Shown here: in pieces, positions 1 through 9,784 of the stretch
Numbering within the stretch: the stretch's first letter is position 1
Layout: each line of letters opens with the position of its first letter
Assembly: GCA_003427395.1 (NCBI GenBank)
Contig: BFEA01000103.1
Location: forward strand, 236,205 to 269,775
Reading direction: 5' to 3'
Length of the DNA: 33,571 nt
DNA from: Chara braunii
Taxonomy: Eukaryota > Streptophyta > Charophyceae > Charales > Characeae
The notes under the pieces: generated by a model
What the model was told of the DNA's origin: nothing
What the model saw: the letters and a program-made list of their open reading frames with translations, nothing else
Database searches by the model: none
Made by a program: the position numbers and the translations under genes

Positions 1-63
<63 letters not shown>
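1..63. repeat. (GA)n microsatellite at window start
   Basis: An uninterrupted GA dinucleotide run occupies the first bases. Its position at the very edge suggests that the contig begins inside an unresolved microsatellite, so the true tract length is unknown. Confidence 0.97.
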
Positions 64-66
<3 letters not shown>

Positions 67-1378
67 CTTAAGGGTGGGGAGGGAATGCGAGGAGAGACGG
101 ACGAACTATGCGGCGTATGCGCTCCTAAACATCACGTTTCTGCAACAGTTCCTCTGCCTGATGGTGTCGAATGGTCGCTTGCTTAGCCTTCACTTCAGAT
201 TCAGTGTATGCCCCTTGCTCTTCGGACAAACGATCAGTCATTCCCCCACACGCCACACCTCCCATTGCAACCAGGTAGTCCTGACCTCGGCACTTCTCCT
301 TTTCACTCGTTCGAGTCGTTTGTTACTACCTGACCATTTGTAGCAGTGCCATGGACACTGCCACCCAATATAATCTCTGATCATGTGATTTTCTCATTTT
401 CTATGCCACGGGAAGAAGCAAATGAGCGGCAGACTGAAGCGCAGAGAGAGAGAGAGAGAGAATGTACAGGGTTCACGCGTTGTCCTCTAACGTTGACGGC
501 TAGGCTGGCTCCGGGCCGAAGTCTGATGTTTGACCCTCGTATGGTGCTTACAGTGCCTTACAGTGCTTAGTACTGCTTACTACTTACACTGCTTAGGGAG
601 GGCTTTCAGTTTGCTGACTGGAATCATGTGGAATGTAACAGTTTGACGACTTTAGGACGCAAGTGAGACGGGAACTACCGGTCGAGCAGTGAGTGATGTT
701 GGGGATTACTTAGACTGCTGCTAATCATTTGACTTGGGTTTCGACTACGACAATTCTGCTGGCCCACGCTCAGTTGGATGCGCCGGGGTACCATTCTGCA
801 GCCGATTTGGGAGCAATGGCACCATCGTCAGCTAGGTTGGTATCGTCTGATTTACAAGCCATAAATAATTCGCAACAGACTGCACTAGAGCTGTGAGAGT
901 CCAAAATCAACCTACAAGTTCTACACTCGAGAACCTTTATCGAGAGCGAGTGACACGCGGTTTAACTTAATGGAAGGCCCAAAATTCAGGGTTTTTTCAC
1001 CGCATCATTACAAGCAATGTCGTCGAAACTTTTGCAAACAAACTATGCAGGCTCATAATACAAACTTAAAAATTAAAAAAAACACGCAAAAAAAAAACGA
1101 AAAAAATTAAAATGAACAGCACTATAAATACTAAATAGTATAAAACCCTATTCGAAGTAGCTTTCGAAGTTAACCAAAACGTTTCCCGAATTCGGTGTTT
1201 CTGCCAACTTTTTCGTTACTCGTCCAAATACGCCGCCGAAAGGCCCGAAACTGAATATAGATAAGCTTATACATATCAGACAGAAAAACAAAACAATGCA
1301 AAAGCAAAAATTCAGGGAAATATGGCAGTTTCGGTGAAAATTTCGCCGAAAATGACACCACCTATTGACCACGAGTGG
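64..1378. other. non-coding stretch, nothing recognised
   Basis: Two short open frames (74-343 and 346-570) have no recognisable domain, no codon-usage signal and no homologous motif that I can see; I do not call them genes. A short (GA)n lies at 441-461 and an A-rich patch at 1066-1120. Confidence 0.6.
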
Positions 1379-1405
1379 AGCGAGCGACCGAGCGAGCGAG
1401 CGAGC

Positions 1406-1462
<57 letters not shown>
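1379..1462. repeat. (GAGC)n to (GA)n compound microsatellite
   Basis: GAGC-type units grade into a pure GA run with one interruption. The open frames crossing it on both strands (Arg-Glu repeats on plus, Leu-Ser repeats on minus) are translation artefacts of the dinucleotide. Confidence 0.95.
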
Positions 1463-1464
<2 letters not shown>

Positions 1465-2410
1465 GGGCAGGCACATTGTCAGATCTCAGTTCGAGTCAAA
1501 GGCTCAGGCCTTTTGGAAGATGATCAAGTGTACTTTCTGTTCTGATCAGTTTTTTAATATCTGATACAAATAAAGAACAAAGAAAAAACTTACGGCTCAA
1601 GCTGTCGCGAACAGGCTAGTATGGCTAAAGCCTAAAGGCTAATGCAGTAGGCTAAAACTACTGGTTGTGGGTTAGATCAACTTTAAGTTAGATGTATGTA
1701 CTATGTACTATGTACTATGTACTATCTACGATGTCGGTATTCGTGAATCCAGTAGGTTAGTCAGCACAGCGGTAAAACACCGTAACGGCTCATATCAAAG
1801 TGGAAACGTTTTGCTAAAAGTATAGTTGGAATTAAAAAATACGATACAATCAGTTCAACTCAAGAGAGGTCCATGGGGACTCCAGCTAAACTCGAGCGAA
1901 ATTCAAGCGGAACTCAAGCGACATTGCTGCCTACTACAGCCTACATACGCCCCCGGGCAGGTGCATGCATTGGCAATTTGGCACGATCTGAACCTGGACT
2001 TGCAGAACCCCAGGTACATTTCCGACAGGGCTATACTCGACCCTCAGGCTCCTTGACCGGGCTATGATCATAGGCTCATAGCAACAGGAGAACTTCACCC
2101 TGAAATTCGATTCGAGCAGATTGATTATCGGTTACCTCGAGCAGATTCAAATTGATTATCGGTTACCGACTTAGGGGAAACTGTGGCTGTGAGCCTGTGG
2201 CACACTTTTAGCTTGAAATAGGCAAAAAAAGACAAAGTGGCATGGGTATCATGGTGTGGTGCGAGTTTCGAAGAATTGTGCAAGTTTTAATTTAGCGGGG
2301 GTCTAAAAGACTAAAACTGCGCCAGTCATTTCCCGCAGGGGGGATGGGTAAATTTAGGGGGCCCGGGTCTTCTTTTTTGCTCCATTAATTAAATTTCGGG
2401 AACTGCTAAA
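1463..2410. other. non-coding stretch with a short tandem repeat
   Basis: No gene is recognisable. About four copies of an 8-bp unit, TACTATGT, lie at 1698-1725. A short phrase (GAGCAGATT followed by GATTATCGGTTACC) is repeated at about 2114-2166. Confidence 0.5.
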
Positions 2411-2424
2411 GTTGCCTGTTCTGT

Positions 2425-2459
<35 letters not shown>

Positions 2460-2471
2460 TTGCATGTTCTG
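2411..2471 (+). repeat. poly(A) run flanked by 13-bp direct repeats
   Basis: A 29-base poly(A) at 2429-2457 sits between GTTGCCTGTTCTG (2411-2423) and GTTGCATGTTCTG (2459-2471), which differ at one base. Target-primed retrotransposition leaves an A tail plus a target-site duplication, so this may be a minimal retroposed tail. Simple slippage at a duplicated site is the alternative. Confidence 0.55.
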
Positions 2472-2895
2472 AACGTCGGCTGTGACTCCAATGTACTTGG
2501 CATGCCCCTATCAATCGTGAAGATCCATCAGCTTTGCTGTAACGGCTGAGAATTAGGGCGAGGTCCCACACTAGGAGGAAAAGGATCCTCAAAAGCACCT
2601 GAATGAGGCTGAATCTGTACTACATGTTTGTTGAGTGTTGCAGAAACTCACAACTGATCTGCGTTTCTGCATCGCTACTTAAAAGACAATTTAAGACATC
2701 CACATTCAGGCGCTTAATCCGATCCTCCTTGCTAGTGGGACCTGGCCCTTTCATTCGTCTCAAGTTTGAGCTTGTCCCACTGGGCCACTGGTATTTGATC
2801 CTTCCAGTTACTCCTCGACAGATACTTCCGTCTTTCACCCTGATCATGTAATTGTTAGATTTGCCAGTTTGCCATTGACTGCTTCTAGATTGCTG

Positions 2896-2896
<1 letters not shown>
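2472..2896. other. non-coding stretch, nothing recognised
   Basis: Short overlapping open frames occur on both strands (2603-2851 plus, 2620-2847 minus) without recognisable domains. I see no structural signal. Confidence 0.5.
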
Positions 2897-2955
<59 letters not shown>

Positions 2956-2956
2956 N

Positions 2957-3049
<93 letters not shown>
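2897..3049. repeat. (CT)n microsatellite with an internal N
   Basis: About 150 bp of CT repeat with one ambiguous base at 2956, which suggests that two read ends were joined across an unresolved length. The A/G-rich DNA from 3066 to 3160 continues the strand asymmetry. Confidence 0.95.
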
Positions 3050-3274
3050 GCTCGCTCCCTCGCTCAAGAAGAAGTAGAAGAAGAAGAAAAAGGTAGAGGA
3101 AGGGAGAGAAAATCCGGGATGTTATCCTTGTTTCAAAAAAGAAAAAGAAGAAAATTCCAGAGGGCAATGTTCTCGTTTTTGTTTTTTAGGTAACTAGAAA
3201 AAAAGGGGTGATTGCAGAAATAGTGCCTTTTTGAAATCTGGCAGCAGAAAATTAACGTTATCGGGGTCGGAAAG

Positions 3275-3440
3275 ATGTATTTTTGCAAGGAAAGTGGGAC
3301 CCCGGCCCGCAACTATTTTTGCTGTGAAACTACCGGGACCTCTAAAGCTGCAACGAACGATAAATATTTTTGCAACGAAACTTGACCTCGCCTGCGAATA
3401 TTTTTGCTGTGAAACTACCGCGACGCGCTATTTTTGAAAC
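3275..3440 (+). repeat. diverged short repeats with TATTTTTG core
   Basis: Five phrases built on TATTTTTG followed by roughly CNNYGAAACT occur at irregular 29-50-bp steps near 3279, 3315, 3365, 3401 and 3430. Two of them continue with ACTACCGGGAC and ACTACCGCGAC. This looks like a decayed tandem array and not like coding sequence. Confidence 0.55.
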
Positions 3441-3895
3441 GCATTAGGCAATCAGCCCAACTTGAATACGCAATACTCTTTTCTCCTCTCCCAAGCAGTC
3501 GAGGCCGATTCTTCCTCAAGTGATCATAGAACCCTGCTCTAGTCAGTGGTCACAACAACTCCTCACAATCTGACAGAAAATCAACACCTGCCGTTAACAA
3601 ATGTCAAAATTCTTTTTCTTTTCTTTTCATTTCTTTTCTTTTCTTTTTAAATACAATCTCCAAGCCTCGTATGAAGGCTGTTGGCTCCTTGGAATCCCTC
3701 CCTGCCTCTCCTCCCCTTCCTACCGTCCAAAGTTTACCCTAAATCACTGCACTGCAGTGCCCGTTAACAAGCCTGGCCCAACGATTTTAGGAAATGTACG
3801 GGCCACTACAGGAGCGTCCAAATTCATCCGACTAGAAACGTTTCTATCTAGTACTCTATTTTTCCCCACGGCCCATAGCTGGGTGGGCCAAGTAG
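3441..3895. other. non-coding stretch, nothing recognised
   Basis: It contains a T-rich patch (about 3610-3645, repeated TTTTC units) and unremarkable flanking sequence of the inverted-repeat element that starts at 3899. Confidence 0.5.
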
Positions 3896-4414
3896 TAAGA
3901 GCCTCGTTCCACACCACTTGAGAACTCTTGAGTTTCAAGTGCACCCTAATCGCGAAATCTTGATTAACCTCGTTCCATGCACACTTGAGACCGTACTTGA
4001 AAATGTCGCACTTGAAAGAAAAACACCCTGGGTCACCCTCGGTCCCCCTTCTGCGGAGACCCACCGGGGGGTTTTCGATCCAGTAGGCCGGCACCCGGCC
4101 TTGAATATGTCCACCTACTATGTGCCATTTGGGACTCCACCGGTCGGGCCGAGGAGCAGTGTGGGAGCCGCGCGCGTGGGTTTTCAAATTCAAAATCTGT
4201 TGGGGGTGGAGTGTGGCGCTGTGCAGCCTACAAAATTGCCACACGTGCGGAAGTGGACACGGGCTTGTACTGCACTTGGACGCGTGTGAGGGCAGTGGAC
4301 ACCACCGCCAGTTTCTTGTGGTCGGGATTTGTTCGTTGCACCGTGCGTTGAGTAGACTGCCATAGCTGTTGTCCATGGAGGACATCCAATTTTCGTGCGT
4401 GGCGGCAGACGGCT

Positions 4415-4530
4415 CTGCGCCCCGTCGTCCAGAACTGTCCCACGGTGAGAAACGCCTGGTGGTTACAGCGTTGCTCGCGCCCCGTCGTCGAGAACTGTCC
4501 CACCGGCTCTGCGCCCCGTCGTCCATGGAG
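4415..4530 (+). repeat. short repeats GCCCCGTCGTC...GAACTGTCCCA
   Basis: The phrase GCCCCGTCGTC occurs three times; the first two copies continue as CAGAACTGTCCCAC and GAGAACTGTCCCAC, the third as CATGGAGG. The repeats lie inside the TIR element and probably reflect local duplication of its interior. Confidence 0.6.
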
Positions 4531-5030
4531 GCGGCTGCCAATTCTCATCATCGGGAAGGGGCTGAAGATGCGGCGGCAGGTGCGCATAAAGTGCTGGATC
4601 GTAACGTGGTGTGTCCGATGGAAAACAGCCCTCGACGCCACCCCCCATAACCCCGTGCATGAACATGTCCGCCCCGTCGCCGCGGGCACCCATCCCTCCT
4701 TTGCACGCTGCACGCTTGCTCTATCTCGTCGGCTTCAGCTTGCGGGGCACAACCCTTGCACGCCTCGAAGACCACAGGTGCAGTATGAGTAGGAGCAGCA
4801 ATAGGAGGATGAGGACACAAAGCAGCGACGACTTCCTCGCATGGTCCACCATGCACGTCGCAGCACAGCGCAGAGGACAGGAAACAACAACGGAGGTTTG
4901 CAGAAGCATGTACGAACGCCGGTGCAGCAACCTGCAGCAACCGTGCTTCTCTTGTACTGCCATGTAAACCTGCCGATGGAAAACATCCCTTGGCCAGAAC
5001 GCAGCGTCCAAACAGCTGCGGCTTGCGACC

Positions 5031-5235
5031 GATTTCAATCTTCCCACCTCGACGATGATGCACCGCGCGCTACAACGGTCACCGCGCATGTGTGCCCCAA
5101 CGGCCCGCAGGAATCTGCAGCCACCAAACTCCTGATTTGAATCTTCCCACCTCGCTATCGATGCACCGCGCGCTACAACGGTCTCCGTGCGTGTGTGCCC
5201 GAACGGCCCGCAGAAAGCCGCAGCCACCAAACTCC
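5031..5235 (+). repeat. 103-bp tandem duplication
   Basis: Copy 1 (5031-5133) and copy 2 (5134-5235) begin GATTTSAATCTTCCCACCTCG and end CAGCCACCAAACTCC; they differ at scattered positions, so the duplication is not recent. It lies inside the TIR element. Confidence 0.8.
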
Positions 5236-5328
5236 AGAGTTCCACTTCTGGCACCCTGTACCGCCACCGGTAGCCGTCGCTCACTGGACCGCAAGAAGGA
5301 CATGCCGTGAACCAGGAACACAGGGCGT

Positions 5329-5353
5329 AAAAAAAAAAAAAAAAAAAAAAAAA
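5329..5353 (+). repeat. poly(A) run, 25 bases
   Basis: A pure A run lies within the right third of the TIR element. It is not at the element end, so it is not a terminal tail of that element; it may mark a retroposed insertion or be simple slippage. Confidence 0.85.
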
Positions 5354-5575
5354 CCCTGCACCCGCGGCTGAAACCCAAGGGTAGCTCTTGAACTCAAGGC
5401 ACCTCCCGGAGGTGACTTGAACTCAAGTGCGATTTTGCCTGAGCTGCACTTGAGTTTCAAGAGCGGGCACTTGAGATGCAAAATGTGAAAACAAAAAAGC
5501 ATTTCTCTAGGGCGGGGTGGAACGATGATTTTTGACGTCGCACTTGAACTCAAGTGGGGTGGAACGAGGCTCTAA

Positions 5576-6159
5576 GTACTGGCGGTTTAAATTGGAGTGA
5601 TACACACTCCTTGCAGAGACGATAGGCAATATGCAGGGTCCCTGCATGACATTATCATTTTGTTTTTTTGGTTGATGCTCACATAACTAACTTGAAAAAG
5701 CCGTCCACAAGATCGATTTTTTTCCCCACCAAGTTTAGTAGAAACGTACTTGGTTCTTTTTAGAAAAAAAAAGAAAAAAAAAAGACGTAGGTTCTCCCTG
5801 TCCAGGGGTCCCCTCTAGATAGTCTTAGGAGTAGGTAGTGGAAGGTAAGAACAAACAGAAGTTAAGAGAAGAATATAGACATTTGTGATCGACTGAAAAA
5901 TGCATCAAATACGGCTATAATGACCGGGAGTTCTATTCGGGTGCAGACGGTAGCTGTTTGGACACAGTCAGGGAACTGACGATAGTCGGGGAACTTGGAC
6001 AGAGACAGGGAACTGACGATAGTCAGGGAACTGTCATTTTTGCACGTTGCTGGTGGCGGATGGGTTTGCGACGTAATGATTTTGACCCATCCAGGGTCGC
6101 GTTCGGGAGAATTTTGTGTTGTGCGGCTCGCTGTTTCTTCTTCCTCTGCTCTCACGCAT
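5576..6159. other. non-coding stretch with a small direct repeat
   Basis: No gene is recognised. The 19-mer CAGGGAACTGACGATAGTC occurs at 5969-5987 and again at 6006-6024, with a related phrase between them. Confidence 0.55.
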
Positions 6160-6373
6160 CTCTCCCTGTATGAAGAAGAAAGATAAGCAATGGCCGATTG
6201 CTCTTTACACGCGAACCAACAGATTTCCCGTTAATGCAACAAGCGTGTACGACATGCTCGAAGTAACCGCGCACGCGTTCCCCTACGTTTCAACCGGGTG
6301 CGCTCCGGTCTCATCAGGAGGCTTGCCACTCACCCCGTTGCCTTACGGCCCACCAGCGCCTCTCCCTGTATGA
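6160..6373 (-). mobile_element. small ribozyme-bearing insertion candidate
   Basis: Two identical 14-bp sequences, CTCTCCCTGTATGA, lie at 6160-6173 and 6360-6373 and enclose a 186-bp segment with a complete hammerhead ribozyme core on the minus strand. Fourteen base pairs is a plausible target-site duplication for a SINE-like or Penelope-derived insertion. The segment has no coding capacity. A chance repeat is unlikely but not excluded. Confidence 0.5.
6280..6321 (-). ncRNA. hammerhead ribozyme, type I with minimal helix III
   Basis: Read on the minus strand: CCTC (helix I), CTGATGA, helix II GACCGG/CCGGTT with loop AGCGCAC, GAAA, then ACGT overlapping the last A of GAAA, A at position 17, and GGGG (helix I). 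All conserved core bases (CUGANGA, GAAA, UH) are present. Helix II has six pairs including one wobble. Helix III would be only the self-complementary ACGT, which fits the known minimal type I hammerheads of Penelope-like elements that act as dimers. Helix I has four clear pairs including one G-U. Self-cleavage is predicted after the A complementary to position 6284. Confidence 0.7.
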
Positions 6374-6486
6374 GTCTATGGTTTATCTGGTTGCCTATGG
6401 TTGATCTGAGGAATTTGCCATGATAATAATGTGTTAATTGATTTGCAATTACCATACCGCTACCCCTCTTTCACTGTTTGACGGTG

Positions 6487-6609
6487 GGATTCCTCCGGGG
6501 CCAAGTCCCACTTACGCTGATCCCTGATTTCTGGTCGTTGATCTTCCGCATCTGCGGTCAGAAATCGATCATTCGGGTACTAAGTGGGACTTGGCCCCCG
6601 CTGAGTCCC
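6487..6609. mobile_element. foldback palindrome, MITE-like
   Basis: Perfect 18-bp arms GGGGCCAAGTCCCACTTA (6497-6514) and its complement (6581-6598) enclose nested inner arms: GATTTCTG/CAGAAATC, and then CCGC/GCGG around an ATCT loop. Partial pairing extends outward to GGGATTC/GAGTCCC. The whole segment can fold into one long hairpin. This resembles a miniature inverted-repeat element or a small-RNA precursor. No clear target duplication was found. Confidence 0.65.
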
Positions 6610-6769
6610 CCATCCCCGACTTTACGGCACCGGTAGGCAGTGGGCACCCATGGCTAAGATGAATTTTCCGCCGTCGAACCCCTGAAACCGCTGCAAGAAA
6701 ATTGATGCATATTTCTGAAAGAATTACCTGCAGCCGGTACACAATTGTCGTCCTTTCTTTAAAATAAAA

Positions 6770-7160
6770 TAATAATAAAAAAAAAGAAGGGAGGAAGGAA
6801 AAAACAGGTTACTCGCCACGGTGAATGCGTGATTCAATCAATTATCGACATTATACTTTTTATTCCTTTTTCTTTGAGTACCTCGATTTCTGGCCTTGGA
6901 CAGGCCCCACGCTAATGTTCTCTAGCTTCTCTGCATCGTTTCAATTTTAACGCATGTCCCAGCTGTCGGGCTTTAAAAAAAAAAAAGAAAAAGAAACGTT
7001 CCTCGCCGCGGTGAATGCGTGATTCAGTCAATTATCTTCACTTTTTTTTTTTTTTTTTTCAGTACCTCGATTTGTGGCCTTGCACAGACCTGACACTAAT
7101 GTTCTCTCTAACTTCTCTCTATCGTTCCAATTTTAACGGATGTCCCTCATTTACGCCTCC
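6770..7160 (+). repeat. diverged 190-bp tandem duplication with A-rich leader
   Basis: Two copies, starting CTCGCC(A/G)CGGTGAATGCGTGATTCA at 6812 and 7002, run in parallel for about 155 bp through AGTACCTCGATTT, TAATGTTCTCT and TTTTAACG(C/G)ATGTCCC. Each is preceded by an A-rich tract. Copies differ by substitutions and by a poly(T) expansion in the second. Confidence 0.8.
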
Positions 7161-7365
7161 AAGAAGTTTAGTCGAGGAGGACAACGTCAAGCATTATGCA
7201 TTCGGGTCATGAACTCATGCTTGTGCATTTCTTCATCTTAAATTCTCTTTTGCCCTTTTGTTCCCTCCGCTCGCTCTACGGTACAATAATTTCGTTAATG
7301 CCGAACTATGAGCTGATGATGAAAAGTGAAAAGGATCAGGTAGTGCCCTCCATTCGGATTGGGAG

Positions 7366-7367
<2 letters not shown>

Positions 7368-7417
<50 letters not shown>

Positions 7418-7419
7418 TG

Positions 7420-7494
<75 letters not shown>

Positions 7495-7502
7495 GAGACA
7501 GA
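7368..7502. repeat. (GA)n and (CAGA)n microsatellite
   Basis: A GA run interrupted once by AGTGGT passes into about six CAGA units at 7470-7492. The Leu-Ser open frames on the minus strand are artefacts of the repeat. Confidence 0.95.
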
Positions 7503-8019
7503 TGAGATTGGCATGGCTCTTGCACAAGGTCGAACAGTAAATTAAATATGGAAAACAGTTCAAAAAGAAAAAGGACGAGCATGATGAGCCGTTCCTTGTC
7601 GCCCGCGCGGGCAATGAGAGTTTTCTAAATTCTTTCTATTATTATAACGTTGTACAGCTAATGTCGAAAAGAAAGGGAAACAAGGTCGAGTTCTTAATTC
7701 TTTGTATTATTATTTTGTACTTTTTCTGATTTCAAAAAGAAAGGAAAGCACGTCCCCGAGGGAGGAGAAAGGCCAGGTAGCTGTCGCATGATCCAACGTG
7801 CGGCGGAGACAGTCCGTGCCGTGCTAGTACCCAAAACACCCGCCTTCTGCGCTATTGCCCTCTTCCTCTGGGCCGTCGAACGTGGCTCACAGCCATGTGA
7901 CCTCCCCGCACATCCGCTCGTGCGCGAGCTTGACAGGGCAATGCAATGACGACATACCCACAGAGAGACATTCCAAATCTAGTTACATAAATGCATCTAG
8001 AAAAGGAACAAAACGAGTT
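7503..8019. other. non-coding stretch, nothing recognised
   Basis: A phrase (AAATTCTTTCTATTATTATAACGTTGTAC followed by GTCGAAAAGAAAGGGAAA) is partly repeated 60-70 bp downstream; otherwise I see no structure and no gene. Confidence 0.4.
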
Positions 8020-8043
8020 CACACACACACACACACACACACN

Positions 8044-8115
<72 letters not shown>
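8020..8115. repeat. (CA)n joined to (GA)n through an N
   Basis: About 22 bp of CA repeat end at an ambiguous base (8043), and 71 bp of GA repeat begin on the other side. The N at the exact junction suggests an assembler join between two microsatellites and leaves the true structure open. Confidence 0.9.
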
Positions 8116-8116
<1 letters not shown>

Positions 8117-8477
8117 GTTACTGTGGTTTCCCTGGTCTGAGTTCTCCGAGTGAATAGCCTTCAAGTTCATGAAGATTGCATTGAATGAAATTCAACGAAC
8201 CGAGGATCATGGTGAAAACCATGAAATCGTGACGATCAGCTCCGGCTCAGGAAAGGAATGTCCTTTTTGAAAAGTGAGGAGCGTGATTGCGTGATGGGCA
8301 AATTTGGGACTTCAATCAAGTAGTGTCTGATAAGCCACCCGTAGAGAACATACCAACCAACTCACACGTTCCAGGAGGACTTGGGTCGGAATCACCAGAT
8401 CGAGACGTCGGGGTGCGAATTGGATGATGGATCGATGGTGCAGACAGCACCCGTTTGAAGGAGTAACCGTCGTCAGA

Positions 8478-8600
8478 GGGAGGGAGGAAGGGGCGGCAAA
8501 GGGGTGAGGGGTGAAAGGAGGAAGCCTCAGGAAGGGGAGGGGGAGAGTACGAAGAAGGGGAGAGGAGGGGGGAGGGAGGGAATAGCTGGCGGAAGGGAGG
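8478..8600 (+). repeat. G-rich purine tract with G-quadruplex motifs
   Basis: At least two four-run G motifs are visible: 8478-8504 (GGG, GGG, GGGG, GGGG with loops of 1, 5 and 7) and 8557-8580 (GGGG, a six-G run, GGG, GGG with loops of 6, 1 and 1). The surrounding DNA is almost all purine. Confidence 0.75.
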
Positions 8601-8954
8601 GAATTGGTGGCGGAAGGGAAAAGGAGGTCAAGGATGGGACGCGATCGTCCCACGTCAGCATTGGGCTAATACCTGCAGATGGAGGGCAGAGCGCATTGCA
8701 CTGACAGACGAGAATATGCATGCCCAAATAGATCGTTTCGGTTATTAACTAGAGTGCCATCCTGACCACGTTTTCTGTATCTACATCTTTGTTCATGTCC
8801 CTGCTTTAGGGGCCAGATGGTACGACATGATTAATTGCACTGGCCAGATCTATATCCGCAAGCTGTACATGCTTTTAATTCTTCAAGAGCAACTTCTATG
8901 TGGCATTCAATGCTTTACACTCCTCCATGCCCATGTCTCGGCGACATTCACTCT

Positions 8955-9095
8955 CCCTTCCTTCCCCCTTCTCCCTTCCCCTTCCCTTTTCTCCCTTCCT
9001 TCCCCCTTCTCCCTTCCCCTTCCCTTTTCTCCCTTCTCCCTTCTCCCTTCCCGCTTCCCCCTCCCCCCTTCGCCCTTCCCCCCCCCCTCCTCCCG
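8955..9095 (+). repeat. polypyrimidine tract of CTTCCC units
   Basis: The plus strand is almost pure C/T, built from CTTCCCCCTTCTCCCTTCC-type units repeated two to three times and ending in a C-rich run at 9078-9088. Long mirror-like polypyrimidine tracts can form triplex DNA. The proline/serine/leucine open frames here are artefacts. Confidence 0.75.
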
Positions 9096-9439
9096 AGCTC
9101 GGTGCATGCATCATATACAGCCTACACCAGGGAGCAATCCCCTGAGTATGTAGGACCCCTACCCTTCCAACCCCACTTTCATATTGAGCCGTTGAATGTG
9201 CATTGTGGTCTTAGGTTGTGGGCTCAAATCTTCGGACCTGCACCTTGGCCCCGCGAGGGTCCACCAACGACGAGGGCTAGTGGTACACCTCCACCACGGA
9301 CGCAGGCTACAGTCTTCCCCCGAACAAAACGCACGTATGTACTATTCAAGTCCATTTCTTGAAGTCGGCCCCTGAAATCCAAATAGTATTCACATTCAAA
9401 TAGTACACACTTATGTTCTATTCGAATAGTATGCACGGG

Positions 9440-9479
9440 TGTTCTATTCGAACACACCGGTGTTCATCCGAATAGAACA
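9440..9479. repeat. two-tier hairpin TGTTCTATTC...GAATAGAACA
   Basis: Outer arms TGTTCTATTC/GAATAGAACA (10 bp) enclose inner arms GAACAC/GTGTTC around an ACCG loop, with a 4-nt bulge on one side. Related TTCTATTCGAATAGT phrases lie just upstream (9417-9432). Confidence 0.65.
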
Positions 9480-9528
9480 TACAAAATGTGCACTCTTTTT
9501 CAAAAATGCGTGCCCTGCAGTGCTCCTG

Positions 9529-9611
<83 letters not shown>
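9529..9611. repeat. (CT)n followed by (GT)n microsatellite
   Basis: About 70 bp of CT repeat pass directly into five GT units. Confidence 0.95.
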
Positions 9612-9736
9612 GAGCATGGGTGCCGGTCTGCAGTGCCACACTCATATTCAGAGTGCTCTGCCCCTCTCACTGGCTCGCTGACTCTCTGAGCCAAGATGGG
9701 GATCCAAGACTGCATCACTGTTAGAATGTGACTCTC

Positions 9737-9784
9737 AGCAAGTAGTGGGGCCGACTGTTCGATTGGTACAGCCGGCCCCTTGCT
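9737..9784. repeat. stable imperfect hairpin
   Basis: AGCAAG, a TAGT bulge, GGGGCCG and CTGT pair with ACAG, CGGCCCC and CTTGCT, around a 9-nt loop and with one A-C mismatch. The 17 pairs are mostly G-C. There is no following T-run that would make it a pol III terminator, and no known RNA family is recognised. Confidence 0.55.

Larger units (their letters stand above)
3899..5572. mobile_element. non-autonomous TIR DNA transposon, PIF/Harbinger-like
   Basis: The ends form a terminal inverted repeat: GAGCCTCGTTCCAC followed by A or C and then CCACTTGAG, 24 bp with one mismatch. The element is flanked by the trinucleotide TAA on both sides (3896-3898 and 5573-5575). A 3-bp TAA/TTA duplication is the usual target-site duplication of PIF/Harbinger elements, so that superfamily is inferred. 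Second, shorter versions of the terminus lie inside each end (near 3968-3989 and 5512-5525), together with many ACTTGA/TCAAGT subterminal motifs that could serve as transposase-binding sites. The GC-rich interior carries long overlapping open frames on both strands, but none shows a DDE transposase or Myb-like motif, so I treat it as non-coding cargo. It also holds a 103-bp tandem duplication and a poly(A) run. Confidence 0.7.

Noticed and set aside
3744-5063. Several 115-265-codon open frames on both strands
   Set aside because: They overlap each other in the GC-rich interior of the TIR element, show no transposase motif, and cross internal repeats.
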